Positions 15,080 through 23,228 of a stretch of 39,320 nt of DNA are shown piece by piece. Source of the stretch: Candidatus Rifleibacteriota bacterium (GTDB lineage Bacteria > Muiribacteriota > Ozemobacteria > Ozemobacterales > Ozemobacteraceae); NCBI GenBank assembly GCA_015233155.1, contig JADFYG010000057.1, forward strand, positions 1 to 39,320, read 5' to 3'. The notes beneath the pieces are model-generated. The model made no database searches. It worked only from the letters and a program-made list of their open reading frames with translations, and was not told where the DNA came from. Position 1 is the first letter of the stretch; the number at the start of each line of letters is the position of its first letter. The translations under genes were made by a program, and so were the position numbers.

Positions 15080-16582
15080 ATGGTAAACCGATCTAGGATG
15101 TTCCTGATTCTGGTGGCGTCTCTTTTTGTGGCAAGTCTGAGCTTCGCGGATGCCAATGCGGATGGTCAGAAATCGCAGGCGGAGCAAATGATTCAATCGG
15201 CTTATAAAACGTGTACTGAATCAGGTTGGTCCCTCCCGGCACAGAGACAATATTATGAAGCCGCAAAAAATGCGGTGAATGTCTATCAACGCCTGGATCC
15301 GAACAATGCCCGATTGAAGGATCTGAACAAGTTGCAAAGTGATATTGGCGGGGACATTCGCCGGATTTCCGATGAAAATGTTGATAAGGCTTACAAGGCA
15401 TGCACCCAGGATAACTGGAGCCTGAAGTCCCAGATTGCGTATTTTTTCGCTGCTCGGGCGGCTTGTGACGTATATACTCAAACCGGAATCACCCAGGGAA
15501 ATATCTTTAAGCTGAAGAGTGATATTCAGCGCGATGTCCGGAGAATCGCGGATGAAAAGGTTGACGCTGCATATAAAAACTGCACACAGAATAAATGGGA
15601 TCTCAAATCTCAGCAGGCATATCTTGCCGCAGCCCAGGAAGCGCTGGATGCTGACATGGCTGTTTACGAGGGCTCGGCCGGAGGGATCACCGATCCGCGG
15701 ATTCTTCAGCTGCGGCAGCTTGTATCGGATATCACGAGAGATGTCGCAAAACTTCTGAATAGTCCGAATAAACCTCCTGCAGATGTTGGCGCTGAGGCAA
15801 AAAAACAGGCCGACCAGAGTCTTCAGGCGGCATACAAGGCCTGTACACAGAACGGCTGGAGCATGCAGTCACAGATGGGGTATCTGAGAGCGGCAAAGGG
15901 TTGCCTGGAAACATACCAGAAGTTTCCGAATGCTCCGGGCGGCTATGGCCTGAAACAGCTTGAAGATCTCACAGCCGGTATTTCCCGTGACGTAAGACGG
16001 CTTGGTGATGACAACGTTGGCAAAGCCTATACAAACTGCACACAGAACGGCTGGAGTCTGAAATCCCAGGAAGATTATCTCCAGGCTGCCAAAGAAGCTT
16101 TGGCAGCTTATACTGAGGGCGTTCCCGTCGAAGACGCAAGGGTAAAGAGCCTGACACAGCTGGTCAACGATATCACCCGGGATGTAAATCGTATTCGCGG
16201 CGAACAGGCAAACACGCCCCCGGCGGCTACAGCAACGGCACCCATTCCACCGGTGGCTTCCGCGGCGGCGCCAACACCCACTCCGGTGGTGAGTTCCGCA
16301 ACCACCAACACTCCTCCCGTAGTCAGGCCGCCGACTAATCCCAAGCCGGGTGCCATCCGGAATATTTTCAAGCTTCTTGATTATATCAAGAAGCTGATTG
16401 AGATCATCTTTAAGGAGCTGATCAACACGGTCGGGGATCGGCAGCCGAACGCTCCGCAAGCTCCATCCACAACTGTGCCGACTCCTCAGCAAGTTCCGCA
16501 AGGAGGCCAGGTGACCCCCACTGAAACTCCGCAACCTTCTCAGCCCGGGGAGACCTCTGACAGCACCTTCAATGACAGGTAA
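15080..16582 (+). CDS. exported protein with five ~60-residue helical repeats
   Basis: This 500-residue protein has a signal peptide (MVNRSRMFLILVASLFVASLSFA). Five tandem units lie at about residues 34-96, 97-156, 157-225, 243-308 and 309-372. The unit pattern is AYK-x-CTQ-x-GWSLKSQ-xx-YL-x-AAK-x-AL-xx-Y, then a variable loop, then LKQLVSDITRDVRRI. Each unit has one conserved Cys and Trp. A Pro/Ala/Thr-rich linker (~375-425) leads to an amphipathic helix (AIRNIFKLLDYIKKLIEII) and a Pro/Gln-rich tail. The ribosome site AGGAGG is ideal. The layout is that of a periplasmic or surface repeat scaffold, possibly helical like TPR. It lies between pseudopilin genes, so a role in the pilus or secretion apparatus is plausible but inferred. 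Confidence 0.8.
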   Translation: MVNRSRMFLILVASLFVASLSFADANADGQKSQAEQMIQSAYKTCTESGWSLPAQRQYYEAAKNAVNVYQRLDPNNARLKDLNKLQSDIGGDIRRISDENVDKAYKACTQDNWSLKSQIAYFFAARAACDVYTQTGITQGNIFKLKSDIQRDVRRIADEKVDAAYKNCTQNKWDLKSQQAYLAAAQEALDADMAVYEGSAGGITDPRILQLRQLVSDITRDVAKLLNSPNKPPADVGAEAKKQADQSLQAAYKACTQNGWSMQSQMGYLRAAKGCLETYQKFPNAPGGYGLKQLEDLTAGISRDVRRLGDDNVGKAYTNCTQNGWSLKSQEDYLQAAKEALAAYTEGVPVEDARVKSLTQLVNDITRDVNRIRGEQANTPPAATATAPIPPVASAAAPTPTPVVSSATTNTPPVVRPPTNPKPGAIRNIFKLLDYIKKLIEIIFKELINTVGDRQPNAPQAPSTTVPTPQQVPQGGQVTPTETPQPSQPGETSDSTFNDR

Positions 16583-16598
16583 TAACTTATAAGGAACG

Positions 16599-16650
16599 AG
16601 ACCTCTTTGAAGAAATCCCATGATATTTCTTCAAAGAGGTCTTTTCTTTT
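16599..16650 (+). terminator. strong rho-independent terminator
   Basis: An exact 18-bp stem (arms 16599-16616 and 16625-16642, AGACCTCTTTGAAGAAAT and its complement) with an 8-base loop is followed by TTTCTTTT. It lies 17 bases after the repeat-protein stop and separates that gene from the 854-residue gene downstream. Confidence 0.9.
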
Positions 16651-16744
16651 ATCCATCTGAATCATTTGGGTTTTTTGGAAATGGCGCGGATGTTTTGTTT
16701 GTTTTGAATTAGTGGTATCTTTTTTTTGCGTTAAGGGGAGAGAG

Positions 16745-19309
16745 ATGGTCGATCGTCGGGCTTTCCGAAAGAATTCCCGTGGAATGATTCTCGGAATTAT
16801 TTTATTGATACTGATCATTATCGGGGTATTCTTTTTCTCCAATCAGTTTTTTGCCCGCCAACAACTCATCAAGAATCATCACGGAAAACTTTCCGAAATG
16901 GCATCTATTCTGGCCGTAAACGGATGCCATTTTGCCGCTGATTGCATAAATTTCGGAGAAAAAGATCCCCCGCCACCCGGGACCGATATCAGGACGATCT
17001 TTCGTCAGGAAGCCGCCGATTTATTCAAGCCAAATGAAAATACCAGTCCTATTCCGGACGTCGAGTTTTCCCCAACTGGGAATTTTTGCAAAACTATTCG
17101 AGATGCGTTTCAGACTAAGTTTTTGTGTGATTATGAGGGCTCGCCCTCATGCAGTGAGATTCATGTCAAGTTCCGGAATATCCGTCTGATCCACCCGCGA
17201 CCGGACAACGTGACATCATATACGGCGTTACTAAAACTGGGAAGAGACATCGCGGAGAAACAAGGCGAGGTGGAAATCGATTGTTCCGTGGTTTTTTCCT
17301 CGGGGTTCGGTGGCCTTGGAACCAAAATCAAGCGTCAGGCGAGGGTTTTGAGACATTTCAAAGTAGTCAGCATGATTCCGGGGCCTTATTGTCGCTTCAC
17401 GCTTTTTTCGCCCTATACGCCGGATGAGGAATCCTTCAATGTTGTATCGAACAAGTGTACCGGTGAATATTTCCCGGCATCTCCCAAACGGTTGGTTTTA
17501 ATTAATGGTACAGACACATGTGATTACTACACAAAGACTTCTACTCAAAACGATTCAAAAAAAATGTTGCAGAATTCAGGCTGGGTTTTTCTGGGGCCGC
17601 CCAGCAAAGGAGCCAAAGACTCAATCGCCGCCGCAGACAGGGACACCCGATCGGTTCTCATCAAAATCCCGGCCGGTTACGACCCGAATGTTACCGGGGG
17701 CGGGAATCCTTTTGTCGGATACCCGTCAGCCATCGATAATACGCTTGGCGGCGATATTCTTTTGGAAAATCCGATTCCTTCCAAAAAGGATCCGACCAAG
17801 AGTGTCACCCAGGATCATCCTTACACGGTCCCAGGCCTGGATCCATCGAAGTTCGACGCACTCGCGATAACAGGTGGTTTTTACCAGATAACATTTAACG
17901 ACAATTATGAGTGGTTCAAACCCCAGGCGGGGAATGCCGCGCCTCTCGCATCGGATGATTTCCGCTCTTCATGGATTATGCCATACGGCACGAAACAGTA
18001 TATTTCAAGAACTCTCATGGTTGGAAATGTCCTTGCGGATTTTCTTCGATTTATTCAGATTCGCTCGATTTCTGACCCGCAATGCCAGTTCACTCTTAAT
18101 CCAGAGCCGGATCCACCATATGGTTTTGGAGCTAATCCGGCTATGACCGACCCCCCAAACTATGGAAAGTTCAAGGCGGCTCCACATCAACCTCCACCGA
18201 CATACGGAGATCTGTTTCCCACTCCATTTACGCCTCCTGTCGATCCGGGATATTTATGGAGTTTGCCGTCACATGGTAATTTTCCGATACGTCAGGCAAA
18301 CATTGTCGGAGTTCCTTTCAATCTTGTGTTCGAGACAATGTCCTTTTCGAGCCGCCCCGATTATGATACGTGGGCCGCACCCGAGCTTGATGCGATAACC
18401 GACAAGACAGTTCTTCCTCTCCCGCAATCCGTCGGCTCAGGAGATATTCCTCAAACGCCGGAGACCGGGGCAAAGTGGAAAAATATTGCCGTTCACTCAG
18501 ACTTTCGATTATGGCTGAATGCGGCCCCAGCGCCCACCGACCCCAGCAACTATATGTATTTTAACGGAAATCTGCTTGAATGTATTTACAAGAAAGTTCC
18601 TCCGGCTGAATTCAACACATTCTTCATGGACGGCCTTGGAAAGAGAGTGACTCACATTATAGAAACGGAAGCCGGTGTGAATCCTATGTTTGCTCTATTG
18701 AACAACGGAGTATTACAGCAGGATTCCTCAGGGGCTTACTATGAGTTTAAGAGACCCGGGATCTATTTGATTCGGTCCTCGGGGGATCTCAGCATTGACA
18801 AGCCGATCAAGCTCAAGGCATCCGGAATATTGATTCTTTCGAATGGGGATCTCAGTATCAAGGGGGTCGACTCCGATGATTGTGACCCCACCTACGGAAT
18901 ATCAAATTATCTTTTTTCACTTGTCTCATTGAACGGGCAAATCAAAGTTCCGCCAAATACAGACCCTTCGAAGCCGATTCATGCATATCTGGTTTCGCTG
19001 AACCCGGCTCCTGATAATTATAGCTCGACCGGGGCAGGCGGAAGCATTCTGAATTCCAGTTATGTCAGCAAGAATCCAGCTTCGAAGCTTTTTGTAAGCG
19101 GTGGAGTCGCGGCCTTTGAAATTGCCGACCCGACATTAAAACCTGCGCCTCCGTCGAATACTTATCGCACCATGTACACTGATTTCAATGGTGGAGGGAT
19201 CATTCGCTACAATCCTCTGTTTAACCCCTGTGCGCCCCCTTCCCCTGAATCACATCAACTCGTACTGAACGGGCAGGATCAGTCCGTCAGCGTTATAGGA
19301 TCAGATTGA
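16745..19309 (+). CDS. large PilX-like surface protein with N-terminal membrane anchor
   Basis: This 854-residue protein has an N-terminal NSRGMILGIILLILIIIGVFFFSNQFFARQQ. The basic residues followed by one long helix resemble PilX-type minor pilins, but there is no Glu at position 5. The very large extracytoplasmic part is Pro/Asp/Asn/Tyr-rich, with paired cysteines (NGCHFAADC, DYEGSPSCSE, SDPQC, DDCDPTYG). It ends in a beta-rich region (SSGDLSIDKPIKLKASGILILSNGDLSIKG), which suggests a beta-helix or adhesin-like fold. GGGGAG precedes the ATG at 16745; the frame opens earlier at 16712. The next pseudopilin gene starts 2 bases after its stop. The function may be a pilus-tip or surface component; that is inference. 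Confidence 0.75.
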   Translation: MVDRRAFRKNSRGMILGIILLILIIIGVFFFSNQFFARQQLIKNHHGKLSEMASILAVNGCHFAADCINFGEKDPPPPGTDIRTIFRQEAADLFKPNENTSPIPDVEFSPTGNFCKTIRDAFQTKFLCDYEGSPSCSEIHVKFRNIRLIHPRPDNVTSYTALLKLGRDIAEKQGEVEIDCSVVFSSGFGGLGTKIKRQARVLRHFKVVSMIPGPYCRFTLFSPYTPDEESFNVVSNKCTGEYFPASPKRLVLINGTDTCDYYTKTSTQNDSKKMLQNSGWVFLGPPSKGAKDSIAAADRDTRSVLIKIPAGYDPNVTGGGNPFVGYPSAIDNTLGGDILLENPIPSKKDPTKSVTQDHPYTVPGLDPSKFDALAITGGFYQITFNDNYEWFKPQAGNAAPLASDDFRSSWIMPYGTKQYISRTLMVGNVLADFLRFIQIRSISDPQCQFTLNPEPDPPYGFGANPAMTDPPNYGKFKAAPHQPPPTYGDLFPTPFTPPVDPGYLWSLPSHGNFPIRQANIVGVPFNLVFETMSFSSRPDYDTWAAPELDAITDKTVLPLPQSVGSGDIPQTPETGAKWKNIAVHSDFRLWLNAAPAPTDPSNYMYFNGNLLECIYKKVPPAEFNTFFMDGLGKRVTHIIETEAGVNPMFALLNNGVLQQDSSGAYYEFKRPGIYLIRSSGDLSIDKPIKLKASGILILSNGDLSIKGVDSDDCDPTYGISNYLFSLVSLNGQIKVPPNTDPSKPIHAYLVSLNPAPDNYSSTGAGGSILNSSYVSKNPASKLFVSGGVAAFEIADPTLKPAPPSNTYRTMYTDFNGGGIIRYNPLFNPCAPPSPESHQLVLNGQDQSVSVIGSD

Positions 19310-19311
19310 AT

Positions 19312-19824
19312 ATGAGGAATGCAGGCTGGTCTCTGGTAGAACTGATGGTGGGCATACTTATTCTGGGTCTTGCTCTTGTACCTTTGGCTCTTATCCAGTC
19401 GACGAGCGTTCAGAAAACCGTGGCAAGTCTTCATGAAGTTCTGGCGACACGAATGGCAACCGAGATCACCGAGCAGCTGCTTATGTTTCAGGTGAGACCG
19501 GGATATGCCAGAATCGTCGGGACAGGTGATCTCAAGAGTCTTCTCGAAGGAATGAACGATGATTTGGGGCCACACACTCCTGAAATTCAGGTTCCCCGAT
19601 TTATTCCGCTCACGGGAACATCCGTTAAACTTTGTGTAGGTCCATTGCGAGAATCATTTTGTGAGCGGCGGATTGAGGTGAAACCCTTGCCGGATGAATG
19701 TTTGTTAAAGGGAGATCGTTTCAAGGTAACTGTGACCGTTGGCTGGACACTACCAGGTGAATCGGCTCCCGCCGGAAAAGGAAACCACAATTCGCAGTCC
19801 GTGATTTTCCTGCGCGTCGATTAA
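19312..19824 (+). CDS. type IV pilin-like pseudopilin (PilV/GspI-like)
   Basis: This 170-residue protein has a very short prepilin leader: MRNAG followed by WSLVELMVGILILGLALVPLALIQ, with Glu at mature position 5. The short leader and ~165-residue size suit PilV/GspI-type minor subunits. The globular part has four cysteines (LCVGPLRESFCERR, PDECLLKG). The ATG at 19312 is 2 bases after the preceding stop; an in-frame TTG at 19306 overlaps that stop and is a possible alternative, since AGGA is closer to it. It converges with the anti-sigma gene, 12 bases apart, with no clear terminator between. Confidence 0.82.
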   Translation: MRNAGWSLVELMVGILILGLALVPLALIQSTSVQKTVASLHEVLATRMATEITEQLLMFQVRPGYARIVGTGDLKSLLEGMNDDLGPHTPEIQVPRFIPLTGTSVKLCVGPLRESFCERRIEVKPLPDECLLKGDRFKVTVTVGWTLPGESAPAGKGNHNSQSVIFLRVD

Positions 19825-19836
19825 TTTCTTCTGAGG

Positions 19837-20820
19837 CTATCGATTATCAAATACGTTCGAAGAGGAAGATGCCTCTTGGGGACCGGTTTTGAAAAGAGAG
19901 TTTGTTTTGTCAGGGAGTCCCGGGGTTGTCGGTGTCGTCGTGGCTGCCGGTGCTGGCTGGACTGATGAAGTTCCTATGGAGGTTTTCGTCTCACGCTTCA
20001 GTCCGTTTGAATCAAGCGTTATTTTCTCACCCGGGTTCCATGTGAAGGAGACGGCTCTCGGTGAGGATGGCGTTACTTCAACAACTCCTGACAATAGCCT
20101 GATACTTCCATTGCCATTTACGAGATCGAACTGAATGGATGTTCCGCGAATCCCGAGAATAGCCTGGGGAACCTTCACGGTGAACCCTTTCTTCCCACGT
20201 TTGAAAGATGCCACGAATGAGGCGTCAGAAGTGGTGAAGCCATCAGAGGTGACCTTAATCACACCTTTTCCATGGAATTCAATGGCTCCATTATCAGGGA
20301 AAACCAGTGTTCCGTGTGAATTACCATGCCGAAACATCACCGTTGTATCTGTAAATACAGATTGCTTGTCGGTTCCGGCCAAGAGTGTATTTCCAGGTGC
20401 AATCTCTGCAACTGCGTCATTCCCGGTCAGAAAAATGGAGCTCTCCGGGGTAACCAGCCTTTTAGGGCCAAATAAAGATAATGAAATGGCAAAGAAAATG
20501 ATTCCCGCAAAAACTATTCGCAGCGCGGGCTTTAAAATCTGAAGAAAATCGAAAGGGAAAGAAACGACGTCATTGAGGGATCTGGCTGGGGCGGAAGGTG
20601 CTTCAGAAACAATCGAATGCTCAATTCGCTCCAGCATCTGTCGCGCTTCAGACTGGGAAATATTTATTGAAACTGCTTCCTGGCTGAATTTTCGGAGGGC
20701 TTCAAGAGAACGCGCGCAGGATGGGCATTCGCGGATATGATCCCGAAACTCTTCTGAAATCTGTTGAAGAGAAAGTGGGGGAACGCTATCCAGCCGGTCT
20801 GTCAGACGCGAGCATTCCAT
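19837..20820 (-). CDS. anti-sigma factor with zinc-finger and FecR domain
   Basis: This 327-residue inner-membrane protein has a cytoplasmic N-terminal HxxxCxxC zinc-binding anti-sigma segment (H28, C32, C35 in DHIRECPSCA). One membrane helix lies near residues 98-117. The periplasmic FecR-type beta domain is recognisable from VPQAILGIRGTSIQF and IRLLSGVVEV. It has a Ser/Thr/Pro-rich tail. It should hold the sigma factor encoded just upstream (4-base gap) until an envelope signal arrives. FecR-type regulators often respond to outer-membrane receptors or to polymer and secretion states. No TonB receptor gene is next to it; the nearest neighbours are the convergent pseudopilin genes, which are candidate targets only by position. 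Confidence 0.85.
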   Translation of the reverse strand: MECSRLTDRLDSVPPLSLQQISEEFRDHIRECPSCARSLEALRKFSQEAVSINISQSEARQMLERIEHSIVSEAPSAPARSLNDVVSFPFDFLQILKPALRIVFAGIIFFAISLSLFGPKRLVTPESSIFLTGNDAVAEIAPGNTLLAGTDKQSVFTDTTVMFRHGNSHGTLVFPDNGAIEFHGKGVIKVTSDGFTTSDASFVASFKRGKKGFTVKVPQAILGIRGTSIQFDLVNGNGSIRLLSGVVEVTPSSPRAVSFTWNPGEKITLDSNGLKRETKTSIGTSSVQPAPAATTTPTTPGLPDKTNSLFKTGPQEASSSSNVFDNR

Positions 20821-20824
20821 TTTT

Positions 20825-21400
20825 CTATGACTCCGATCTTAGTTTTGCCAAGGTTCTGCAAATGATCTTTCTGAGATTGTCTGGCCGGACCCCCGTAATG
20901 GTAGAGATTTCAGCGTATGAAAGCCCCTCGACGACTCGCAGGAGAAGGATTTCCCGATTTTCAGAGGAAATCCTCAGGAAAAGGTCTAATGGGTCATCGG
21001 GTTTCGGGCTGATGCTTTTCAAATCGCAGGAGTTATGGCTGGCATGATTCATTTCGAGCATTTCATCGGTCATTGGGGTCGGATTTTGCTTCCGGAGCCG
21101 ATCAATGGTGGAATTTCTGGTGATTGCAAGGAGCCAGTTTCTAAACTTCATTCCGGACTGATAGGTATTACGGTGAACATAGACTTTCGTGAATACTTCC
21201 TGTGCAACATCTTTCGCGTCTTCCGGGTTCCCGCAAAGGGCTGTTGAATATCTTATTACCATCTCGAGATTGCGGGAAAAAACTTTTCTGAATGACCGAA
21301 TATCGCCTCTGCGCACCAATTCCATCAATGACTCATCTGACGGATCCCGGGAATCGGATTTTGTGCCCGTGTTGGCCGACATTCTCAAACCATTTTCCAT
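20825..21400 (-). CDS. ECF-type RNA polymerase sigma factor
   Basis: This 191-residue sigma70-family protein has regions 2 and 4 only. Region 2 is seen in GNPEDAKDVAQEVFTKVYVH and FRNWLLAITRNSTIDRLRKQ. Region 4 is seen in SSENREILLLRVVEGLSYAEISTITGVRPDNLRKIICRTLAKLR, which is a helix-turn-helix. It directs RNA polymerase to a stress or envelope regulon. Such genes commonly autoregulate. The start at 21400 lacks a good ribosome site; an in-frame ATG at 21382 is possible. It is followed after 4 bases by its membrane anti-sigma factor. Confidence 0.93.
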   Translation of the reverse strand: MENGLRMSANTGTKSDSRDPSDESLMELVRRGDIRSFRKVFSRNLEMVIRYSTALCGNPEDAKDVAQEVFTKVYVHRNTYQSGMKFRNWLLAITRNSTIDRLRKQNPTPMTDEMLEMNHASHNSCDLKSISPKPDDPLDLFLRISSENREILLLRVVEGLSYAEISTITGVRPDNLRKIICRTLAKLRSES

Positions 21401-21682
21401 TTATGAATCCAGATAATAATTACGGATCGAATGGCCGGTATGTGACATTATTTTCATAAATCTTCGTGATCCTCTTATTTTACTCATGTTTAAAACATAA
21501 CTGCCAGGAGATGATATGCATTCACTCGAGAATGCCACTGAGTTAAGGGCATCAACAAGTATTTTCATGGAGTTTTTACCATATATGAAGACAAAGAGTC
21601 TATCCTCAGATGATACAGATGTAGGAAACCATGTTTTTTTTAACGGATAATGGCTTGAATAGACTGATTTCAACGAAGGTTG

Positions 21683-22008
21683 GGCGGGACCGCCGAAGGT
21701 GTGAAAAAATGACCCTTCGAGAAAATCAGGTTAGCATTATTTATGAAAACAAGGTCGGGGAAGTTCGCGGAAGGACAGTAGCGAAGCTGTCCGAAATGGT
21801 CTGAGACCGAACCCGAAGGCTTGTCATGCCGGCCCACGATGGGCCGGCACCCCGCAGATCGCCAGGAGGGCGATTCTAAGGGGTTCTGGCAAGCCTTCGA
21901 GGAGAGGTCCTCAGCAACCATTTCGAGACAGCGAAGCGTTGTCCTGGAGCGAATTTCCCCGACCGGAATTACCAGGGTATATTTTTTCACGCCTTCGCCG
22001 GGCCCGCC
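21683..22008. repeat. ~326-bp imperfect foldback repeat element
   Basis: The two halves are imperfect inverted copies. The left edge reads GGCGGGACCGCCGAAGG then TGTGAAAAAAT. The right edge read backwards gives GGCGGGCCCGGCGAAGG then CGTGAAAAAAT. GGTCGGGGAA, GAAATGGT and CGAAGGCTTG also recur in inverted order. The centre holds an exact hairpin, GCCGGCCCA CGA TGGGCCGGC (21828-21848). Together with 22009-22082 it fills much of the gene-free stretch 21401-22172. Confidence 0.7.
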
Positions 22009-22082
22009 AATAGAAAGCTCATGGAAAAAACGCGGCGCGCCCGACTGTCGCCGCACAATCTGACGAGAATTAAATGACCCTG
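21996..22082 (-). mobile_element. truncated relative of the MITE-like element
   Basis: The right end GAGAATTAAATGACCCTG (22065-22082) is the terminal inverted repeat of the elements at 7136 and 8201. The GGGCCCGCC ... CGCGGCGCGCCC core matches their inner part. No matching left end is found nearby, so the copy is incomplete or merged with the foldback repeat. Confidence 0.6.
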
Positions 22083-22172
22083 TGCGATTCTGGAGGTGAA
22101 TTGACGGATTAAAATTTTGAAGATATAACTGAGTTGTCATCCGAATTTATTTTATTTGAAGAGGATAAAGAT

Positions 22173-22883
22173 ATGCTTTCAAGAAAGGGATTTTTTTTAG
22201 GGCTGGTTTTCGGAGTTGTTTATAATTGTTTTCCGCTTATGGCTCAAGATCAGCCGATCGTGGACGGGCCAAAAGATCACGCAATTTCCGCACCAACGAA
22301 AACGAAGTTAGAACCCATCGTCGTCGTTGAAGGCTCCGTTCCGGACCAGGTGACTCTCCAGATGGGCCAAAGACTTATCGTGAAACTGGAAGCCAATCCT
22401 TCCACTGGTTTCAGTTGGTTTTTTGGGAAATTCAACAGGACTATTTTGATGCCCATTACGAATTGCCCCCCATTTCCCCCCAGAAAGTTGAAAAATGCCT
22501 CCGAGACAATCGATGCCATATCCAAAATCTTGAGGGGGGAGATTGGCAGCGAAAGCGTTACAGTCGAAGACACAGCTGTCGAAGCTTCCCCCTGGGAAAC
22601 AAAAATTGAAGCCCCTGTTATCGCATCATCCGAAGAAGAAATAAAAGTCGGAACTCCGGAAAGTGGAGAGCCGCAGATGGTAACTAGAATGCAGCCAATA
22701 CATATAGTCGGTGCTCCCGTTCAAGAATCGTTTGTTTTTGTCGCCCATAAGAGAGGCGAAACTGATCTAAACATGGCTTATTACCAGGGTTGGGAAAAAG
22801 ATGTAGAACCTGCGAGAAAATTTTCTCTGAGGGTTGTTGTCAAAGCTCCCCGTTTTAGAAAAGGTTTGAAAGAAAAACAATAA
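22173..22883 (+). CDS. exported chagasin-like (I42) protease inhibitor with insertion
   Basis: This 236-residue protein has a signal peptide (MLSRKGFFLGLVFGVVYNCF). The immunoglobulin-like chagasin pattern is visible. VTLQMGQRLIVKLEANPSTGFSW carries the NP(S/T)TG loop (75-79). Later, APVQESFVFVAHKRGETDLNMAYYQGWE and FSLRVVV match the second half and final strand. Chagasin-type proteins inhibit papain-like cysteine proteases. About 100 residues, rich in acidic and Ser/Pro residues, are inserted between the two conserved parts, where the family normally has 20-40. The start at 22173 has GAGG 8 bases upstream. A short terminator-like hairpin follows at 22931. The gene stands alone. Confidence 0.75.
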   Translation: MLSRKGFFLGLVFGVVYNCFPLMAQDQPIVDGPKDHAISAPTKTKLEPIVVVEGSVPDQVTLQMGQRLIVKLEANPSTGFSWFFGKFNRTILMPITNCPPFPPRKLKNASETIDAISKILRGEIGSESVTVEDTAVEASPWETKIEAPVIASSEEEIKVGTPESGEPQMVTRMQPIHIVGAPVQESFVFVAHKRGETDLNMAYYQGWEKDVEPARKFSLRVVVKAPRFRKGLKEKQ

Positions 22884-22930
22884 CTCCGGAAAATTTTTGG
22901 AAATTGAACCCTTCGGGTAAAGTCAGCAAG

Positions 22931-22953
22931 AACCCGCGGGGTTTTGTTTTTTT
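22931..22953 (+). terminator. short hairpin with T run
   Basis: AACCC GCG GGGTT is a 5-bp stem followed by TTGTTTTTTT, 48 bases after the chagasin-like gene. The rest of the gene-free stretch 22884-23228 shows nothing else I can support. Confidence 0.55.
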
Positions 22954-23228
22954 CGGTTACGCTCCATGGACTTTCGCGCATTTTAGACTTCGAAAAAGCA
23001 ATATTATGAATTCATGGGCGTTTCACAGACTCCAAGGGCTTCTGATGATTTATGAAAAGACTCATCAATAGACGATTTTTTGAAAAAGTGCGAAACTTCA
23101 CTTTACTCCTCAATAATGAGGTGTGCAGTGTCCGGCATATGTTGCCCAGAAGGCCAGCGGCTTCTGAAATTGAATGAAAATATCATAATGAGTGTAGTAT
23201 ATTGCGTCAGGCTCGCAAAAGGATAATC

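Noticed and set aside
15869..16621. A 250-codon minus-strand frame
   Set aside because: It is antisense to the repeat protein gene and arises from its regular codon pattern.
21401..21673. A 90-codon minus-strand frame ending just before the sigma factor start
   Set aside because: Its composition is not protein-like, it has no recognisable feature, and the sigma promoter should lie in this stretch.
21670..22140. A 156-codon minus-strand frame
   Set aside because: It runs through the foldback repeat and MITE remnant; its apparent sequence comes from repeat DNA.
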